Origin: Stappia sp. WLB 29
GTDB taxonomy: Bacteria; Pseudomonadota; Alphaproteobacteria; Rhizobiales; Stappiaceae
DNA: 64,000 nucleotides
Assembly: GCF_023507705.1 (NCBI RefSeq)
Contig: NZ_JALBGD010000001.1
Location: 558,001-622,000 of the forward strand
Direction: 5' to 3'
This document shows, piece after piece, positions 8,500-18,242 of this stretch. Below the pieces are notes generated by a model, which ran no database searches, was not told where the DNA came from, and worked only from the letters and a program-made list of their open reading frames with translations. Position 1 is the stretch's first letter. Every line of letters begins with the position of its first letter. Position numbers and translations under genes: made by a program.

Positions 8500-10092
8500 T
8501 CAGAGCCCGGCCTTCAGCAGCGTGTAGGTGTGGGAATCGATGAGCGCCTGGAACGACGCATCGACGATATTGCCCGAAACGCCGATCGTGAACCAGCGTT
8601 TGTGCGTCCTCTTGTTGTAGCTCTCGATCAGTACGCGCGTAACGGCATCCGTGCCCCCGTTGAGGATACGCACCTTGAAGTCGGTCAGCTCCATCTCGTC
8701 GATGACCGACTGGAAGCGCCCCAGGTCCTTGCGCAGGGCCGTGTCCAGCGCGTTGACCGGGCCGTTGCCCTCGCCCACCGACATGTGCGTCTCGCCGTCG
8801 ATGTCGATCTTCACCACCGCCTCGGACACTGTGACCAGCTCGCCGATGGCATTGAAGCGGCGCTCGACCATCACGCGGAACGAGTGCACGTCGAAATAGC
8901 GTGGCACTTCGCCGAGCCTGCGGCGTGCCAGCAGCTCGAACGAGGCATCGGCAGCCTCATAGGCATAGCCCTGCGCCTCGCGCTCCTTGACGTCGGCGAG
9001 CAGCGCATCGAGGCGCGGGTCGGCCTTGTCGACGGCGATGCCGAGCCGCGCCAGTTCGCCGATCAGGTTCGACTTGCCGGCCTGGTCGGACACGAGTACC
9101 CGGCGCCGGTTGCCGACGCTCTCCGGCGGCACATGCTCGTAGGTCTCCGGCTCCTTCAGGATCGCCGAGGCATGGATGCCGGCCTTGGTAGCGAAGGCGT
9201 TCTCGCCGACATAGGGCGCGTGCCGGTCCGGCGAGCGGTTGATGATCTCGTCGAAGGCGCGCGAGATCGGCGTGATGTCGGCCAGCGCCTCGGCGCTCAC
9301 GCCGAGCTCGAACCGGTCCTTGTAGGGAGACTTGAGCATCAGGGTCGGCACGAGCGTGATCAGGTTTGCATTGCCGCAGCGCTCGCCGATGCCGTTGAGC
9401 GTGCCCTGGATCTGGCGCACGCCGGCCGCAACGGCCGCCAGCGAGTTGGCGACCGCGTGCCCCGTATCGTCGTGGGCGTGGATGCCCAGATGCGCGCCGG
9501 GCACATGCGCGGTGACCGCCCCGACGATCTCCATCACCTCCGACGGCAACGTGCCGCCATTGGTGTCGCACAGGACCACCCAGCGCGCGCCGGCCTCATA
9601 GGCGGTCTTGGCGCAGGCCAGCGCGTAAGCCGGGTTGGCCTTGTAGCCGTCGAAGAAGTGCTCGCAGTCGATCATCGCCTCGCGGCCGCTCGCCGTCACG
9701 GCCTCGACACTGCCGCGGATCGACTCGAGGTTCTCCTCGTTGGTACAGCCCAGCGCCACGCGCACATGATAGTCCCAGCTCTTGGCGACGAGACACACCG
9801 CCTCGGCCGCCGAGCCCAGCACCATCTGCAGCCCCGGATCGTTCGCGGCCGAGCGCCCTGCCCGCTTGGTCATGCCGAAGGCGGTGAACGTCGCCGACGT
9901 GGTGCGCTTCTCCTCGAAGAACGCCGTGTCGGTCGGATTGGCGCCTGGATAGCCGCCCTCCACATAATCGACGCCCAGCCGGTCCAGCAGCTCCGCAATC
10001 ACGATCTTCTCCTCCACCGAGAAGTCGATGCCGGCCGTCTGCGCTCCATCGCGCAGCGTCGTGTCGAACAGGTAGAGGCGTTCGCGTGTCAT
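8500..10092 (-). CDS. cimA: Citramalate synthase
   Basis: A 530-residue member of the isopropylmalate/homocitrate synthase family. It has a TIM barrel with the catalytic and metal-binding start FDTTLRDGAQ, a His-x-His motif in GIHAHDDTGHA, the GTLNGIGERCGN loop, and a C-terminal LeuA-type regulatory domain. The total length and the GGYPGANPTD start region fit the CimA subgroup, which condenses pyruvate and acetyl-CoA to citramalate for threonine-independent isoleucine synthesis, rather than LeuA itself. An AAGGA site precedes the ATG. The C-terminal domain suggests feedback inhibition, probably by isoleucine. Confidence 0.9.
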   Translation of the reverse strand: MTRERLYLFDTTLRDGAQTAGIDFSVEEKIVIAELLDRLGVDYVEGGYPGANPTDTAFFEEKRTTSATFTAFGMTKRAGRSAANDPGLQMVLGSAAEAVCLVAKSWDYHVRVALGCTNEENLESIRGSVEAVTASGREAMIDCEHFFDGYKANPAYALACAKTAYEAGARWVVLCDTNGGTLPSEVMEIVGAVTAHVPGAHLGIHAHDDTGHAVANSLAAVAAGVRQIQGTLNGIGERCGNANLITLVPTLMLKSPYKDRFELGVSAEALADITPISRAFDEIINRSPDRHAPYVGENAFATKAGIHASAILKEPETYEHVPPESVGNRRRVLVSDQAGKSNLIGELARLGIAVDKADPRLDALLADVKEREAQGYAYEAADASFELLARRRLGEVPRYFDVHSFRVMVERRFNAIGELVTVSEAVVKIDIDGETHMSVGEGNGPVNALDTALRKDLGRFQSVIDEMELTDFKVRILNGGTDAVTRVLIESYNKRTHKRWFTIGVSGNIVDASFQALIDSHTYTLLKAGL

Positions 10093-10158
10093 GGTCTGGT
10101 CCTTGGGGTCGCCGGCCTTTGCGGCCGGTCGTTCGTGGATGGGGTCCGGATCGGCCGG

Positions 10159-10698
10159 TCAGGTCTTCTTGGCTGGCAGGTGAGAGGGAGCATTCGTCCA
10201 GGCGTCCTGCGGCCACTCGTCCGGCGGCCAGCTTTCCGTTTCCCGATCGGGATGCTGGTTGGAACGGATCGTGGCAAGAAACGAGGCGGCCTCCAGGTCG
10301 TCCATCGTGTCGCGCTCGGGCAGCTCCGAGACGGTATCGGCGTAGGGCAGTTTCGCCTCCACGCCGAACTGGATCGTCGGGGCGATCTCCTCAGGATGGT
10401 CGAAGGCGCCGATGGCCAGCGCCAGCTTGTCGCCCGGCTCCTCATAGGTGAGCGGTGTCCCGCAGGACGGGCAGAAGCCGCGAGTCACATGGTTGGAGGA
10501 GCGGAAATGCGCAGGCTCCCCGCGCGTCCAAGTCAGTTGCGGACGCTCGACCGCAACCAGCGGCGCGTAGAATCCGCCGAAGGCTTTCTGACACATGCGG
10601 CAATGGCAGATCGAGGCAGTGCCCAGCGCTCCCTCGACACGAAAGCGGATCGCCCCGCACTGGCATCCACCGGTCTTTACAGCATTGCTTTCAGTCAT
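10159..10698 (-). CDS. GFA (glutathione-dependent formaldehyde-activating) family protein
   Basis: A 179-residue zinc-binding protein of the GFA/CENP-V family, recognised by the Cys clusters CQCGAIRF near residue 14, CHCRMC near residue 32 and CPSCGTPL near residue 96. Founding members speed the addition of formaldehyde to glutathione, but most family members have no proven reaction, so the substrate is open. Its ATG overlaps the cysS stop codon (ATGA) and an internal GGAG serves as its ribosome site, so it is translationally coupled to cysS. The last ~60 residues are acidic and less conserved in appearance. Confidence 0.88.
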   Translation of the reverse strand: MTESNAVKTGGCQCGAIRFRVEGALGTASICHCRMCQKAFGGFYAPLVAVERPQLTWTRGEPAHFRSSNHVTRGFCPSCGTPLTYEEPGDKLALAIGAFDHPEEIAPTIQFGVEAKLPYADTVSELPERDTMDDLEAASFLATIRSNQHPDRETESWPPDEWPQDAWTNAPSHLPAKKT

Positions 10699-12140
10699 TG
10701 CGCCAGCTCCCAGGTCGTCACGCGCTTGCCGGTCGCAGGGTCCTTGCCGTCCTTCAGCACGACGCCGGCATCGGCCAGTTCGGCACGGATGCGGTCGGCC
10801 TCGCCCCAGTCCTTCGCCTCGATGAAGGCAAGGCGCTCGGCAATGCGCGCATCCACCTTCGCCACCAGTTCCGGATCGGCAGCTGCTTCCTGGGTCGCTT
10901 CCGCCGCCGCACGGATCTCGGTCAGGTCGAAGCCGAGGAAACCGAGCGCATCGGCCAGCGCCTGGGCGGCTGCGGTATCGCCGCCGCGCGCCTCGCGTGC
11001 GAAGCCGTGCAGAGCAGCGATGGCCCGCGGCGTGTTGAGATCATCGCACAGCGCCTCCACCAGTGCTTCCCGTGGCAGGGCCTCCGCTGCCGGCTGGATG
11101 CCCGCACGGTTGATCAACTCGTCCCAGCGCTGCAGCAGCCCTTCCGCCTCTTCCAGCGCCTTCTCGGTGAAGTCGAGCGGCTGGCGGTACTGCGTCATCA
11201 GCAGGACGAGGCGGATCGCCATGCCCGGCCAGCGACGACCGCCCACCTTCTCGGTCTCCAGCAGGTCATGGAGCGTGATGAAGTTGCCGAGCGACTTCGA
11301 CATCTTCTCGCCTTCCACCTGCAAGAAGCCGTTGTGCAGCCAGTAGCGCGCCATCAGCTTGGTGCCGTGCGCGCAGCAGGACTGGGCGATCTCGTTCTCG
11401 TGGTGCGGGAAAATCAGGTCGAGCCCGCCGCCATGAATGTCGAAGACGGGGCCGAGGTGATGGGCGCTCATCACCGAGCACTCGATATGCCAGCCCGGAC
11501 GACCGCGCCCCCACGGGCTTTCCCAGCCCGGCTCCTCGGCGGACGAGAGCTTCCACAGCACGAAGTCGCCGGGGTTCTTCTTGTGGGCATCGACCGCGAT
11601 CCGCGCGCCCGCCTTCTGGTCCTCCAGATTGCGCTTGGACAGTTCGCCGTAAGCCGGCATCGAGCCGGTGTCGAACAGCACCTCGCCTTCCGCCTCATAG
11701 GCATGGCCCTTTGCGATCAGCGTGCCGATCATCTCGATCATCCCGCCGATATGGGCGGTTGCGCGCGGCTCGTGCGTGGGGGCCAGGCAGCCCAGCGCCT
11801 TCACATCCGCATGGAACTGATCCGCGGTCTTGCCCGTTACCCTGGCGATCGCATCGTTGAGCGGGAGGTCGGGATAGTCGCGCAGGGCGCGCGCGTTGAT
11901 CTTGTCGTCCACGTCGGTGATGTTCCGGACGTAGGTGACGTGGTCCTGCCCATAGAGATGGCGCAGCAGGCGGAACAGCACGTCGAACACAACGACGGGC
12001 CGAGCATTGCCGATATGGGCGTAGTCGTAGACCGTCGGCCCGCACACATACATGCGCACGTTCCCGGCGTCCTCCGGCTCGAAGTCTTCCTTCGCCCGGG
12101 TCAGCGTGTTGGTCAGTTTCAATCGATAAGCGGAAAGCAT
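10695..12140 (-). CDS. cysS: Cysteinyl-tRNA synthetase
   Basis: Charges tRNA-Cys with cysteine in the cytoplasm. The 481-residue class I synthetase has the zinc-ligand and HIGH region [15 protein letters not shown] near residue 33, the family motif HIECSVM, and the KMSKS loop [11 protein letters not shown]. The C-terminal DALR-type region is Ala- and Glu-rich. An AGGAG site precedes the ATG. The GFA-family gene overlaps its 3' end. Confidence 0.97.
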   Translation of the reverse strand: MLSAYRLKLTNTLTRAKEDFEPEDAGNVRMYVCGPTVYDYAHIGNARPVVVFDVLFRLLRHLYGQDHVTYVRNITDVDDKINARALRDYPDLPLNDAIARVTGKTADQFHADVKALGCLAPTHEPRATAHIGGMIEMIGTLIAKGHAYEAEGEVLFDTGSMPAYGELSKRNLEDQKAGARIAVDAHKKNPGDFVLWKLSSAEEPGWESPWGRGRPGWHIECSVMSAHHLGPVFDIHGGGLDLIFPHHENEIAQSCCAHGTKLMARYWLHNGFLQVEGEKMSKSLGNFITLHDLLETEKVGGRRWPGMAIRLVLLMTQYRQPLDFTEKALEEAEGLLQRWDELINRAGIQPAAEALPREALVEALCDDLNTPRAIAALHGFAREARGGDTAAAQALADALGFLGFDLTEIRAAAEATQEAAADPELVAKVDARIAERLAFIEAKDWGEADRIRAELADAGVVLKDGKDPATGKRVTTWELAQ

Positions 12141-12470
12141 GATCGGTCGTCTCCTGGCCGGCTGGCCGGGGCGTCCGTCTCATCTCCCTTGTCGGAGAGC
12201 TTCACGCATGAGGGGAACGGCCACAGCCAGCTTTGTCGCTAGCTGCAAATAATGAGAATCGAAATGGTCTTCCGATGGGCCGTGCACATGGCAAGTGTTC
12301 TGACCCGTTTGCCTGGCCCGGTCAAGCGTCAAAAGGCGGTTTGCCGCGCCTTGCAGCGGCTTTTCGCTGGCGTTCGCCGCGTGTCCTGCATCACACTGGC
12401 GTTGAGGAGACTCCGTCATATTAGGGCTGCGGCTCCACCGTATGATGGAGGTCATTTGTGGGAGAAAATC
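12141..12470. other. Intergenic region between divergent cysS and the L,D-transpeptidase gene
   Basis: About 330 bases holding the divergent promoters. An open plus-strand frame runs through it into the transpeptidase, but it has no signal peptide or ribosome site at its upstream start. No clear palindrome or RNA gene was seen. Confidence 0.5.
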
Positions 12471-14204
12471 ATGAGCCCCTTCGCCTGTGAGCCCCGGTCC
12501 CGACCGGTTGCGTTCTTGCGTCTCGTCCCGGCCCTCGCTCTTGCCGCGCTGCTGTCGGGCACGGCAGTGCCGGCGCTCGCCCAGTCGGCCCTGCCGGTGG
12601 AAAGCGCTCCAACGGGCAGCGTCCAGGTGGGAGAGGCGCACCTGCCGACCGACCCGCTCGCCATGGCGATTGCCCGCGAGCTGTCCGTCAACACGACCGT
12701 GATGCTCGACGCCTCGGCCAATGCAGGCGACGAGGAGGAACTGGGGCTCGGTATCCAGGGCTACTACGAGAACCGCGTGTTCCAGCCGCTCTGGGTCAGC
12801 GAGCAGGGTCTCAATCCCCACGGCGAGTTGCTGATCTCCGCATTCGAGAAGGCCGGCGACCATGCGCTCGACCCTGCCGACTACGCACCCGACCGGCTGC
12901 GCCAGCTGGCAAGCGCGGCGACCGGCACCGAAGGCCTGGCGGAACTGGAAGTCGCGATCTCCAACACTTTCGTGACCTACGCCAACCATCTGACCGCCGG
13001 CCGGGTGAAGCCGAACGAGGTCAACCGCTCGCTGAACCTCTTCCCCAAGGCACCGGATCCGGCCGTGCTGCTGGAGTTCGTTGACACGTCCGAGGACTTC
13101 GCCGCCGCCATCGAGGGGCTTTCCCCCAATACGCCCAACTATGACCGCCTGAAGACGGCACTCGCCGACTACCGCGCCAAGGAAGCCGCCGGCGGTTTCA
13201 CGGCCATTCCCGAAGGCGAGACGCTGAAACCGGGCATGACCGACACCCGGGCAGAGGCACTGCGCACCCGTCTGGCCGAGCAAGACCTCTTCACGCCCGG
13301 CAGCCATACCGGCGACGTCTATGACGGCGCGCTGGTCGAGGCGGTGAAGCTCTTCCAGGAGCGCCACGGCCTGGAGGTGGACGGCGTCATCGGCAAGAAC
13401 ACGCTCGCCGAGATCAACGTGCCGATCTCCACGCGCATCGACCAGATGGAGCTGAACATGGAGCGCCGGCGCTGGATGCCGGACGATCTCGGCTCCCGCT
13501 ACGTCTTCGTCAACCTGGCCGATCAGAACCTCAAGGTCGTGGAGAACGACAAGACCGTCCACACTACCCGTGTGGTTGTCGGCAAGCCGTACCATGCCAC
13601 CCCGGTCTTTTCCGACGAGATGACCTATGCGGAGGTGAACCCCTACTGGACGGTGCCCTACTCCATCGCCACGACCGAATACCTGCCGATGCTCAAGCGC
13701 GACCCCGGCGCGCTGCTGGCCAAGAACATCCGCGTCTTCTCGGGGAACCGCGAGATCGATCCCTGGTCGGTCGCCTGGGGTTCCTACAGCCGCGCCAGCT
13801 TCCCCTTCACGCTGCGCCAGGATCCGGGCGAGGGCAACGCGCTCGGCCGCATCAAGTTCATGTTCCCGAACAAGTTCAACATCTACATCCACGACACGCC
13901 GTCGAAGTCGCTGTTCGACCGCGCCCAGCGCTCCTTCAGCCATGGCTGCATCCGCGCCGAGCACCCGTTCGACCTCGGCCAGGCACTGCTCGGCTCCGAC
14001 GGCTGGACGAAGGCCAAGCTGGAGGCGGTGCGCAACAGCGGCGAACGGCGGGTGATCAAGCTGTCGAAGCCGCTGCCCGTCCACCTCACCTATCTGACCG
14101 CCTGGGTGAACAAGGACGGCTCTGTGCATTTCCGCCGCGACATCTACGACCGCGACAAGGTGCTGGCCAAGGCCATCGCCCAGCTGCGGCCCGCCAATCT
14201 CTGA
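12471..14204 (+). CDS. L,D-transpeptidase, YcbB/LdtD-like
   Basis: A 577-residue periplasmic enzyme that forms 3-3 peptidoglycan crosslinks or attaches proteins to the wall. It has an N-terminal signal peptide (about residues 15-37, cleavage after ALA), a peptidoglycan-binding repeat near residues 280-325 (YDGALVEAVKLFQERHG), then a YkuD catalytic domain with His upstream in IYIHDTP and the motif SHGCIR carrying catalytic Cys493. The arrangement is that of the long YcbB group rather than the short ErfK group. The ATG at 12471 follows a GGGAGAAA site and starts the signal peptide. An upstream in-frame extension to 12252 is rejected. Confidence 0.93.
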   Translation: MSPFACEPRSRPVAFLRLVPALALAALLSGTAVPALAQSALPVESAPTGSVQVGEAHLPTDPLAMAIARELSVNTTVMLDASANAGDEEELGLGIQGYYENRVFQPLWVSEQGLNPHGELLISAFEKAGDHALDPADYAPDRLRQLASAATGTEGLAELEVAISNTFVTYANHLTAGRVKPNEVNRSLNLFPKAPDPAVLLEFVDTSEDFAAAIEGLSPNTPNYDRLKTALADYRAKEAAGGFTAIPEGETLKPGMTDTRAEALRTRLAEQDLFTPGSHTGDVYDGALVEAVKLFQERHGLEVDGVIGKNTLAEINVPISTRIDQMELNMERRRWMPDDLGSRYVFVNLADQNLKVVENDKTVHTTRVVVGKPYHATPVFSDEMTYAEVNPYWTVPYSIATTEYLPMLKRDPGALLAKNIRVFSGNREIDPWSVAWGSYSRASFPFTLRQDPGEGNALGRIKFMFPNKFNIYIHDTPSKSLFDRAQRSFSHGCIRAEHPFDLGQALLGSDGWTKAKLEAVRNSGERRVIKLSKPLPVHLTYLTAWVNKDGSVHFRRDIYDRDKVLAKAIAQLRPANL

Positions 14205-14231
14205 CGAACAGACCCTCGCCCGCTCAAACGC

Positions 14232-14264
14232 TAAAGGCGCTGCCTCGTAAAGGCGGCGCCTTTA
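14232..14264 (+). terminator. Hairpin downstream of the L,D-transpeptidase gene
   Basis: 14-bp arms (14232-14245 with 14251-14264), complementary except for one G-T pair, with a 5-base loop, 27 bases after the stop codon. No T-run follows, so it may end transcripts weakly or protect the 3' end. Confidence 0.6.
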
Positions 14265-14363
14265 CCAATCTGAACGGCACATAAAGGTGCATCTCAGCGC
14301 GGGTTCAGTCGCGCCATTGCATGATCGGCACAGTTCAAGGCCCAGCGTATCGGAGCCAGTGCC

Positions 14364-14606
14364 ATGCAGACGACCTTCTCGACCCGCTCTCCCCGTGCCC
14401 GTGGCGCGCTCATCCGCCAGCTCGTTGCCGCATCCCTGTTCGGCGCCCTGATGCTGGCTCCCGTTGCAGGATTCGTTTTTGCCACGGACTTTGGAGCGCG
14501 CAACCACGAAACCCTCGCCTTCAACGCCCATTGGGTATGCAGAAGCGGCGAAATCGGTTGCAATGTTAACTCTCCGGCTCGGAGTTCGACTTTTAGCAAT
14601 CGCTGA
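14364..14606 (+). CDS. Small putative exported protein, hypothetical
   Basis: An 80-codon frame that looks like a secreted peptide: a basic start (STRSPRARGALIRQ), a hydrophobic stretch (LVAASLFGALMLAPVAGFVFA) and a short tail containing two Cys (WVCRSGEIGC). A GGAG site lies about 9 bases before the ATG. I do not recognise a family, and its codon use cannot be judged at this length. Overlapping frames on both strands are also open, so it may not be expressed. Confidence 0.35.
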   Translation: MQTTFSTRSPRARGALIRQLVAASLFGALMLAPVAGFVFATDFGARNHETLAFNAHWVCRSGEIGCNVNSPARSSTFSNR

Positions 14607-14775
14607 TATCTTGCGCGGAAAGAATTGTTCCACTCTAATGCCGCGACTTCGAATTGCAGACGGTCGGCCCTCTCCGACAGGAGAACGCAGCACCGTTGCG
14701 GCTCGAGGCCGGTGTGTTGTGCAAGCGAGAGATCGGGATCTCGCCGTGCACCCACGGCATTCGGGAAGGACAGAA

Positions 14776-15120
14776 ATGATTGATGCGCTCCAGGGAAAGG
14801 CCGAGGACGCGGCGAGCTTTCTCAAGATGCTCGCCTCCGCGCCGCGCCTCATGCTGCTGTGCCATATGGCCAACGGCGAAACCAATGTCGGACAGCTTGC
14901 CGACCTCACCGGCATGCGTATGCCGACCGTCTCGCAGCAGCTCGCCCTGCTGCGGGCGCAGGGTCTGGTGCGCACACGCCGCGAAGGCACCACTATCTAT
15001 TACAGCCTCGACAGCGAAATTGCCCAGGACGTCCTGTCCCTGCTCGAGAAGCATTTCTGTCCTCCCGAGGCGACGGCAGCCCGCAAAGGCAGGCGGCTGG
15101 AGACGACCGGCGCCGGGTGA
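14776..15120 (+). CDS. ArsR-family regulator, BigR/YgaV-like two-cysteine type
   Basis: A 114-residue winged-helix regulator. Helix-turn-helix residues lie in GMRMPTVSQQLALLRAQG, with a wing at TRREGTTIYY. It has only two cysteines, Cys29 (LMLLCHMANGE) and Cys95 (LEKHFC). Spacing and surrounding sequence resemble the redox/persulfide-sensing BigR/SqrR/YgaV group, where such a pair forms a disulfide or polysulfide link. The start at 14776 has a GGGAAGGA site 5 bases upstream; a longer open frame upstream is rejected. No sulfide-oxidation or rhodanese gene lies next to it, so its target is unknown. Confidence 0.82.
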   Translation: MIDALQGKAEDAASFLKMLASAPRLMLLCHMANGETNVGQLADLTGMRMPTVSQQLALLRAQGLVRTRREGTTIYYSLDSEIAQDVLSLLEKHFCPPEATAARKGRRLETTGAG

Positions 15121-15184
15121 CCGCCGCCGCCGAGCACCTGCCAGCGGCCGCATCTGCCCGACGCGGCGCGCAGGGTCCGGCGGA

Positions 15185-15706
15185 TCAGTTGTCCAGCCAG
15201 TCCCCGCAGCGCGGCGCGCTCGCCTCGCCCCAGGGCATGATCGGCACCGTGGAGGTCGAGTTCTTCGGGCTGCCCTCGATGATCTTGTCGGAATAGACGA
15301 GATAGACCAGCACGTTACGCTTGATGTCGCAACCGCGCACGATCCGCATCTTCTTGAACATGAAGGAGCGGCGCTGGCGGAACATCTCCTCGCCCTGCTC
15401 GAACTTCGCCTTGAACGTCACCGGCCCCACCTGCCGGCAGGCGAGCGAGATGTCCGACACTTCCTCGGCAACGCCGAGCCAGCCCGACACGCCGCCCTTT
15501 TCCGGCACGGTGAAGTGGCAGGCCACACCCTCGACCAGCGGATCGTCCACCGCATAGGTCGCGAGCTTGTGGTCGGGCGTCAGGAACTTCCAGACCGTCG
15601 ACTTCTTGAAGATCAGGTCCGGCTCGTCGGCCGACAAGGCCGGCAGCGCCAGCGCCGCGAGCGCGGCGACGGAAAGAACGGCGGCCCGCAGGAAGGATTT
15701 CATCAT
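15185..15706 (-). CDS. creA: CreA family periplasmic protein
   Basis: A 173-residue protein with a signal peptide (basic MMKSFLR, hydrophobic core, cleavage near ALS-AD), then a CreA domain recognisable from IFKKSTVWKFLTPDHK, the middle block SDISLACRQVGP, and the terminal YLVYSDKIIEGSPKNS. Conserved cysteines may form disulfides. The function of CreA proteins is unknown. The first of two consecutive ATGs, at 15706, has a GGGAGA site 8 bases upstream. It is convergent with the ArsR gene at 14776 and downstream of a small membrane protein gene. Confidence 0.88.
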   Translation of the reverse strand: MMKSFLRAAVLSVAALAALALPALSADEPDLIFKKSTVWKFLTPDHKLATYAVDDPLVEGVACHFTVPEKGGVSGWLGVAEEVSDISLACRQVGPVTFKAKFEQGEEMFRQRRSFMFKKMRIVRGCDIKRNVLVYLVYSDKIIEGSPKNSTSTVPIMPWGEASAPRCGDWLDN

Positions 15707-15779
15707 CTCAGTCTCCCGGTATGGTCGAGCCGCATATGGGGGGCGGCCGGAAGAGGCGCAAGCGGTGCGCCCGCCGCAC

Positions 15780-16193
15780 TCAGATGAACAGCTTCCCGAT
15801 CTGGACGGCCGCAACCAGGGGCGAGGGTGTCGACAAGAGCGCCAGCGCCGCAAGGCTCAAAAGCCCGAGCACGATGTTGGCGCCGGCCAGTCCGCGCTCG
15901 CCGGCCCTTGCAGCCACGCGCCAGCACACGCCATGGGTCAGAACGACCAGCACGGCCAGAACGGCGGCGGCGACCATCCCCTGCCCGTCCTGGATACCGG
16001 CGCGAAACAGCCCCATCGGCAGGAAGGCGCCCGCCAGCGGCAGCAGCAGCACGTGGTTGAGCACCGTCCACACCAGCACCGGGCTTTGCGGTTTCGGCGG
16101 TGCGGCAGCAGCCTTTTCCGGTGCCTGCATCTTGTCCGCCCGTCCTACCGTCTTCGCCATCCTGCCGGTCATCCTGTGTGAAACTGGTCGCAT
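15780..16193 (-). CDS. Small integral membrane protein, hypothetical
   Basis: About 137 residues. A basic N-terminus (RMTGRMAKTVGRADK) and a short Pro/Ala linker precede three hydrophobic segments, roughly residues 42-66, 76-98 and 110-135, the last being leucine-rich. No known family is recognised. The start at 16193 is chosen for the AGGGGGA just upstream, although the spacing is short; 16172 is possible. It is divergent from a MarR regulator, which may control it, and precedes creA on the same strand. Confidence 0.6.
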   Translation of the reverse strand: MRPVSHRMTGRMAKTVGRADKMQAPEKAAAAPPKPQSPVLVWTVLNHVLLLPLAGAFLPMGLFRAGIQDGQGMVAAAVLAVLVVLTHGVCWRVAARAGERGLAGANIVLGLLSLAALALLSTPSPLVAAVQIGKLFI

Positions 16194-16368
16194 TCCCCCT
16201 TGCCTGACTGCCACGCCCGGCCATCGGCCGCAAGCCGATCCGGCAGTACCCTGTGTCGCACCCTTGCCCGCTTCCCGCCAATCGTTAGAATTGCAACCAT
16301 ACATTCAATAATTGCCGCCGCCGGCCGGGCCTGTCTGTCGCCCCATGGCAGCTGAAAGCGAGCACTCA

Positions 16369-16857
16369 ATGGGCAACGATCAACAGCCCCTCGAACTGGA
16401 GGGGTTTCTTCCCTATCGACTCAACGTGCTTGCCGAGACCGTCAGCCAATCGCTCGCCGGCATCTATCGCCGGCGCTACGGGATCAGCGTGCCTGAATGG
16501 CGGATCATGGCGACCCTCGGCCAGTTCGGCACGATGACCGCCAAGGAGATCGGCGCACACAGCCACATGCACAAGACCAAGGTCTCGCGTGCGGTCGCAA
16601 GCCTTGAACATCGCGACTTCCTGCTGCGCAAGGCCAACGCCAGGGACATGCGGGAGAGCTTCCTGCAGCTCACGGACAAGGGCATGGGCGCCTATCGCCA
16701 GTTGGTGCCGGAGGCGCATCGTTTCATCGAAGCGCTTGTGGCCCCGCTCGAGCCAACCGACCGGCTGGTATTCGACCGGGTGCTGGAGCAATTGGCGGGA
16801 CGCGCGAGGGAATTGAGCATCGATCTCGACGGCGCGGACACGGTCACCGCCGGTTAG
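16369..16857 (+). CDS. MarR family transcriptional regulator
   Basis: About 162 residues forming a winged helix: FLPYRLNVLAETVSQ at the start, recognition region MTAKEIGAHSHMHKTKVSRAV, wing around KANARDMRESFLQLTDKG and a dimerisation C-terminus. MarR proteins are dimeric repressors released by small aromatic or oxidant ligands; the ligand here is unknown. In-frame ATGs at 16312 and 16345 would give a longer product. The ATG at 16369 is preferred because it starts closest to the conserved fold. The divergent small membrane protein gene upstream is a possible target. Confidence 0.87.
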   Translation: MGNDQQPLELEGFLPYRLNVLAETVSQSLAGIYRRRYGISVPEWRIMATLGQFGTMTAKEIGAHSHMHKTKVSRAVASLEHRDFLLRKANARDMRESFLQLTDKGMGAYRQLVPEAHRFIEALVAPLEPTDRLVFDRVLEQLAGRARELSIDLDGADTVTAG

Positions 16858-16979
16858 GTGCGAGTTTACTAAAAGTCGAGCATTTCCTTGTGCCCCGCCG
16901 CGACCTGACGCCATAGTCAGACCCGTTGGAACCTGGCTGCGACCAGGCTGTCCCCCTTTTGCGCAATCGGATCGCGTCG

Positions 16980-18242
16980 ATGGCACTTGAGAAAGGCATG
17001 GGAAAAGGACTGCTGCGCGCCCTCGTGACCGCGGGCCTGATCCTTGCCGTCGGCGACCCGGCCGCCGCCGCCAGTTGCTCTGCCCTGCATGCCGAATTGC
17101 AGCAGATCTCGGCCGGCGGCTCGCGCTCGCCCGAATATGCCAAGTGGGACGAGGCCCACCGCGCCCAGTCGCGCGCCCTGGGCCTGGCCGAGCGCGACTT
17201 CCGCCATCTCGGTTGCGCCGGTGCCGCCGGCGCCCCGTCCTGCAAGGGACTGGGTCCGAAGATCGAGACCATGCGTGCCAACCTCGCAAAGATCGAGCGG
17301 CAACGCGCCCGCCACGCCGGAACGACCCGCAGCAACGGCCGCGAGGCCGCCCTGCGCAAGGCTTTGGCCCGCCAGAACTGCGACGCCCCGCGCGAGGCCC
17401 GTGCCTCCGCCAATCCGGGCATCCGTTCCGCACCGCCCTCCGGCGGCGGCTTTCTTTCGCTATTCGGCATCGGCCGCCGCAACGAAGCCGTGACGCATCA
17501 GGTCGCCGCGCAACCGGACCAGAGCGAGCCGCGGCCGCGTTCGACCGTCCGGTTCAGCTCCGGCGACAACGCCACAATCGCGCGCCGTCCCTCCGGCCCC
17601 ACCTACCGGACCATGTGCGTGCGCATGTGCGACGGCTTCTTCTTCCCCGTGAGTTTTTCCACCGGCGAGGAAGGCTTCGGCCGCGACGCCGCCGTGTGCC
17701 GCTCCATGTGCCCGGGCGCCGAGGCCGAGCTCTTCGTCCATCGCAACCCTGGCGAAACGGTCGAGAACCTCGTCTCCGTCACAGGCATGCCCTATGGCGA
17801 ACTGCCCAATGCCAACCGGTTCCGCGTTTCCTATGTGGAAGGATGCGGCTGCCAGCCGAGCGCCGACCGCCGGACCATGGCGAGCCTGATCCGCAGCGGC
17901 GACGACGAAGCCGTCGCCTACCTGCGCGACGTCGACACCGGCAAGGGACAGGAACTGCGCACCGGCGTTGTTCCTGACGGCGTGACTGCCGACGATGCGC
18001 AGGAGGCCATCGAGGCGCTGCAGCTGCAGGACCCGGACACGCGCACAAACATGGAGCTCGGCTATTCGCCCATGCGTCGGGGCCCGGTCCTGCCGGTCCT
18101 CGGCTCGTCCTCACGCCGAAAGGCAGAGCCCACCGTCCCGGCTGAGCTGCCGCTTGCCGAGGCCAGCGGGGAAAGCGCTTCCGAGCCGTCGGCGGAACGC
18201 AATGTCAGGATAGTCGGGCCGCGCTATTTCGTCGCCCAATGA
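16980..18242 (+). CDS. DUF2865 domain exported protein
   Basis: About 420 residues with a signal peptide ([23 protein letters not shown]), a helical and charged region with a Cys pair to about residue 145, a Gly/Pro linker ([14 protein letters not shown]), then a cysteine-rich domain with [17 protein letters not shown] and [13 protein letters not shown]. That last block is the hallmark of DUF2865, a family common in Rhizobiales with unknown function. The even cysteine pattern suggests disulfides in the periplasm. The ATG at 16998 is an alternative start. The 3' end overlaps the convergent gltX gene by 38 bases. Confidence 0.85.
   Translation: MALEKGMGKGLLRALVTAGLILAVGDPAAAASCSALHAELQQISAGGSRSPEYAKWDEAHRAQSRALGLAERDFRHLGCAGAAGAPSCKGLGPKIETMRANLAKIERQRARHAGTTRSNGREAALRKALARQNCDAPREARASANPGIRSAPPSGGGFLSLFGIGRRNEAVTHQVAAQPDQSEPRPRSTVRFSSGDNATIARRPSGPTYRTMCVRMCDGFFFPVSFSTGEEGFGRDAAVCRSMCPGAEAELFVHRNPGETVENLVSVTGMPYGELPNANRFRVSYVEGCGCQPSADRRTMASLIRSGDDEAVAYLRDVDTGKGQELRTGVVPDGVTADDAQEAIEALQLQDPDTRTNMELGYSPMRRGPVLPVLGSSSRRKAEPTVPAELPLAEASGESASEPSAERNVRIVGPRYFVAQ

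Noticed and set aside
8530-11346. A 938-codon open plus-strand frame opposite cimA, the GFA gene and cysS
   Set aside because: Its sequence is low-complexity and rich in Arg, Gly and His, as expected for an antisense shadow; the opposite genes have clear catalytic motifs.
12252-12470. In-frame N-terminal extension of the L,D-transpeptidase
   Set aside because: It would bury the signal peptide ~73 residues in, and the ATG at 12471 has a good ribosome site.
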